From BB31 sp964582525 (GTDB lineage Bacteria; Pseudomonadota; Gammaproteobacteria; Beggiatoales; Beggiatoaceae), in NCBI GenBank assembly GCA_964582525.1, contig CAZOSP010000010.1, forward strand, positions 1 through 51,838: 51,838 bases of DNA, read 5' to 3'. A program made the translations under genes and the position numbers. Shown piece after piece: positions 51,340 to 51,838 of this stretch. Below the pieces are notes generated by a model. The model was not told the DNA's origin. It made no database searches and saw nothing but the letters and a program-made list of their open reading frames with translations. Numbering within the stretch: position 1 is the stretch's first letter; each line of letters starts with the position of its first letter.

Positions 51340-51685
51340 TTAGCGATTCCGATGAAAAGAAGCTAATACAATCTGGATAGTCTGATCTGTAATTTTCAGT
51401 TTGATATACAAATCGTCTGTACATCCTGGTGTGTTGGAATAGCTAATATTGTATTCATCCAACCAAACGGACGTATTTTGATAGCGTACTGAACTTGCGA
51501 TAATGCTGCTCCGTCAAACTGGCAAGACAGCGACAAACAGCATCCAAACTGTAGCCAAGATTTTCCACATCTCGCAGAACGCGCCGTGAGCCATACTCAA
51601 CATCACCAGCCCGTGCGAGTTTTTGTATTTTTTGCAAAGCATAAGCGGGTTTTTGACGACGCTCTTCATGGTTTATAGTAACCAT
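51340..51685 (-). pseudogene. mqsR: MqsR-type toxin with a one-base frameshift
   Basis: From ATG 51685 the frame reads QKPAYALQKIQKLARAG, then LTEQHYRK, aligning with the MqsR N-terminus. After HYRK it runs into a TGA at 51455. Removing one T of the AAGTTCAG sequence (plus-strand 51492-51493) restores KSVRYQNTSVWLDEYNISY and DDLYIKLKITDQTIQIV, which matches the MqsR C-terminal half, and a TAA at 51340-51342. The restored protein is 114 aa, normal for this mRNA interferase (cleaves at GCU). So the toxin is inactive unless the extra base is a sequencing error. Confidence 0.88.
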
Positions 51686-51693
51686 TATGGTTA
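51679..51693 (-). promoter_or_regulatory. palindromic operator of mqsRA
   Basis: TAACCATTATGGTTA: arms AACC and GGTT around ATTAT. E. coli MqsA binds AACCT-N-AGGTT palindromes in front of mqsRA; this site keeps the outer AACC/GGTT arms. It overlaps the toxin start codon at 51685 and lies just downstream of the promoter. Confidence 0.7.
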
Positions 51694-51699
51694 GCCTTT

Positions 51700-51728
51700 A
51701 TTCTAAAATCAATCTAAATCCATCACAA
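51700..51728 (-). promoter_or_regulatory. predicted sigma-70 promoter of mqsRA
   Basis: On the minus strand TTGTGA (51728-51723), 17-bp spacer, TAGAAT (51705-51700). Four of six -35 bases and five of six -10 bases match consensus. The start of transcription would fall on or near the operator at 51679-51693. Confidence 0.6.
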
Positions 51729-51761
51729 ATAGTCTTGTATTAATAGGCTAAGGGTGTCTCA

Positions 51762-51794
51762 TGGGAACGAGGAAAATGACACTTGGGAACGAGG
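51762..51794. repeat. repeat family F, tandem copy
   Basis: TGGGAACGAGG occurs twice, separated by AAAATGACACT. The right-hand unit, CACTTGGGAACGAGG, equals the 50810 copy. Thus mqsRA has a family F element on each side. The rest of the window to 51838 shows no gene. Confidence 0.75.
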
Positions 51795-51838
51795 AAACAG
51801 TCCCGCAGCGTGACAGGAAACATCGCCCTTTCAATTCT

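Noticed and set aside
51338..51424. Longer start at ATG 51424 for the MqsA antitoxin
   Set aside because: Those residues are the MqsR C-terminus read out of frame; ATG 51337 directly precedes the zinc-finger domain and sits two bases after the restored toxin stop.
1..51838. tRNA, rRNA, riboswitch or prophage genes
   Set aside because: I scanned the gaps and saw no cloverleaf, rRNA segment, known riboswitch core, integrase or phage structural gene that I could support.

Overview
The window looks like chromosome of a gammaproteobacterium of moderate G+C content (three lines of sequence counted by hand gave 55% G+C in surA but 20-27% in the putative defence cassette). Evidence for the class: an RpoH with the family's QRKLFFNLR box, an lptD-surA pair, a yajR gene with its C-terminal domain, a HipA close to the E. 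coli enzyme, and an OprC-type copper receptor. A polyhydroxyalkanoate synthase and a CHAD protein fit an organism that stores carbon and polyphosphate. A Thiotrichales-like affiliation is only a guess. No rRNA, tRNA or CRISPR array was seen.

Layout. 1-1101: a GlcF-type Fe-S protein cut by the window edge. 1.4-12.3 kb: alaS, an orphan TRAP binding lipoprotein, a CHAD protein, a LON-domain protein, an unknown protein, aguB, a double ABC ATPase and a short-chain dehydrogenase. 12.3-12.9 kb: a decayed IS1182-like element. 13.3-17.2 kb: oprC and the hipBA toxin-antitoxin pair. 17.4-21.4 kb (minus strand): tolR-like, mreD, mrdA, rodA, a cell-elongation operon in which a tolR-like gene takes the place expected for mreC. 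21.7-29.4 kb: a Trypco2-like protein, ruvB, a response-regulator/histidine-kinase hybrid, a glutaredoxin-like protein, gspF and gspD. 29.7-33.4 kb: an AT-rich two-gene cassette. 33.4-38.2 kb: lptD, surA, ispB. 38.2-44.4 kb: an M48 protease, phaC, rpoH, a DppC-type permease and yajR. 44.8-51.7 kb (minus strand): an accessory block with a membrane protein, a very large STAND NTPase, and an mqsRA pair whose toxin gene is frameshifted.

Three places deserve most attention. First, the AT-rich cassette at 29668-33377 pairs a 988-residue protein carrying both a GTPase-like N-terminal domain and an ABC-type C-terminal ATPase with a translationally coupled HNH protein. It resembles Septu (PtuA/PtuB) with an extra N-terminal NTPase. 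Second, 44791-50709 encodes a HEPN-like/STAND/TPR/transmembrane protein next to a second C-terminally membrane-anchored protein, the architecture of an immune sensor. Third, rpoH sits behind a consensus-like sigma-70 promoter followed by a perfect CIRCE element, so HrcA probably controls the heat-shock sigma factor here.

Intergenic space is rich in short repeats. At least eight families of hairpins or 60-110 bp repeats recur within the 52 kb, some flanking modules such as hipBA and yajR-permease.
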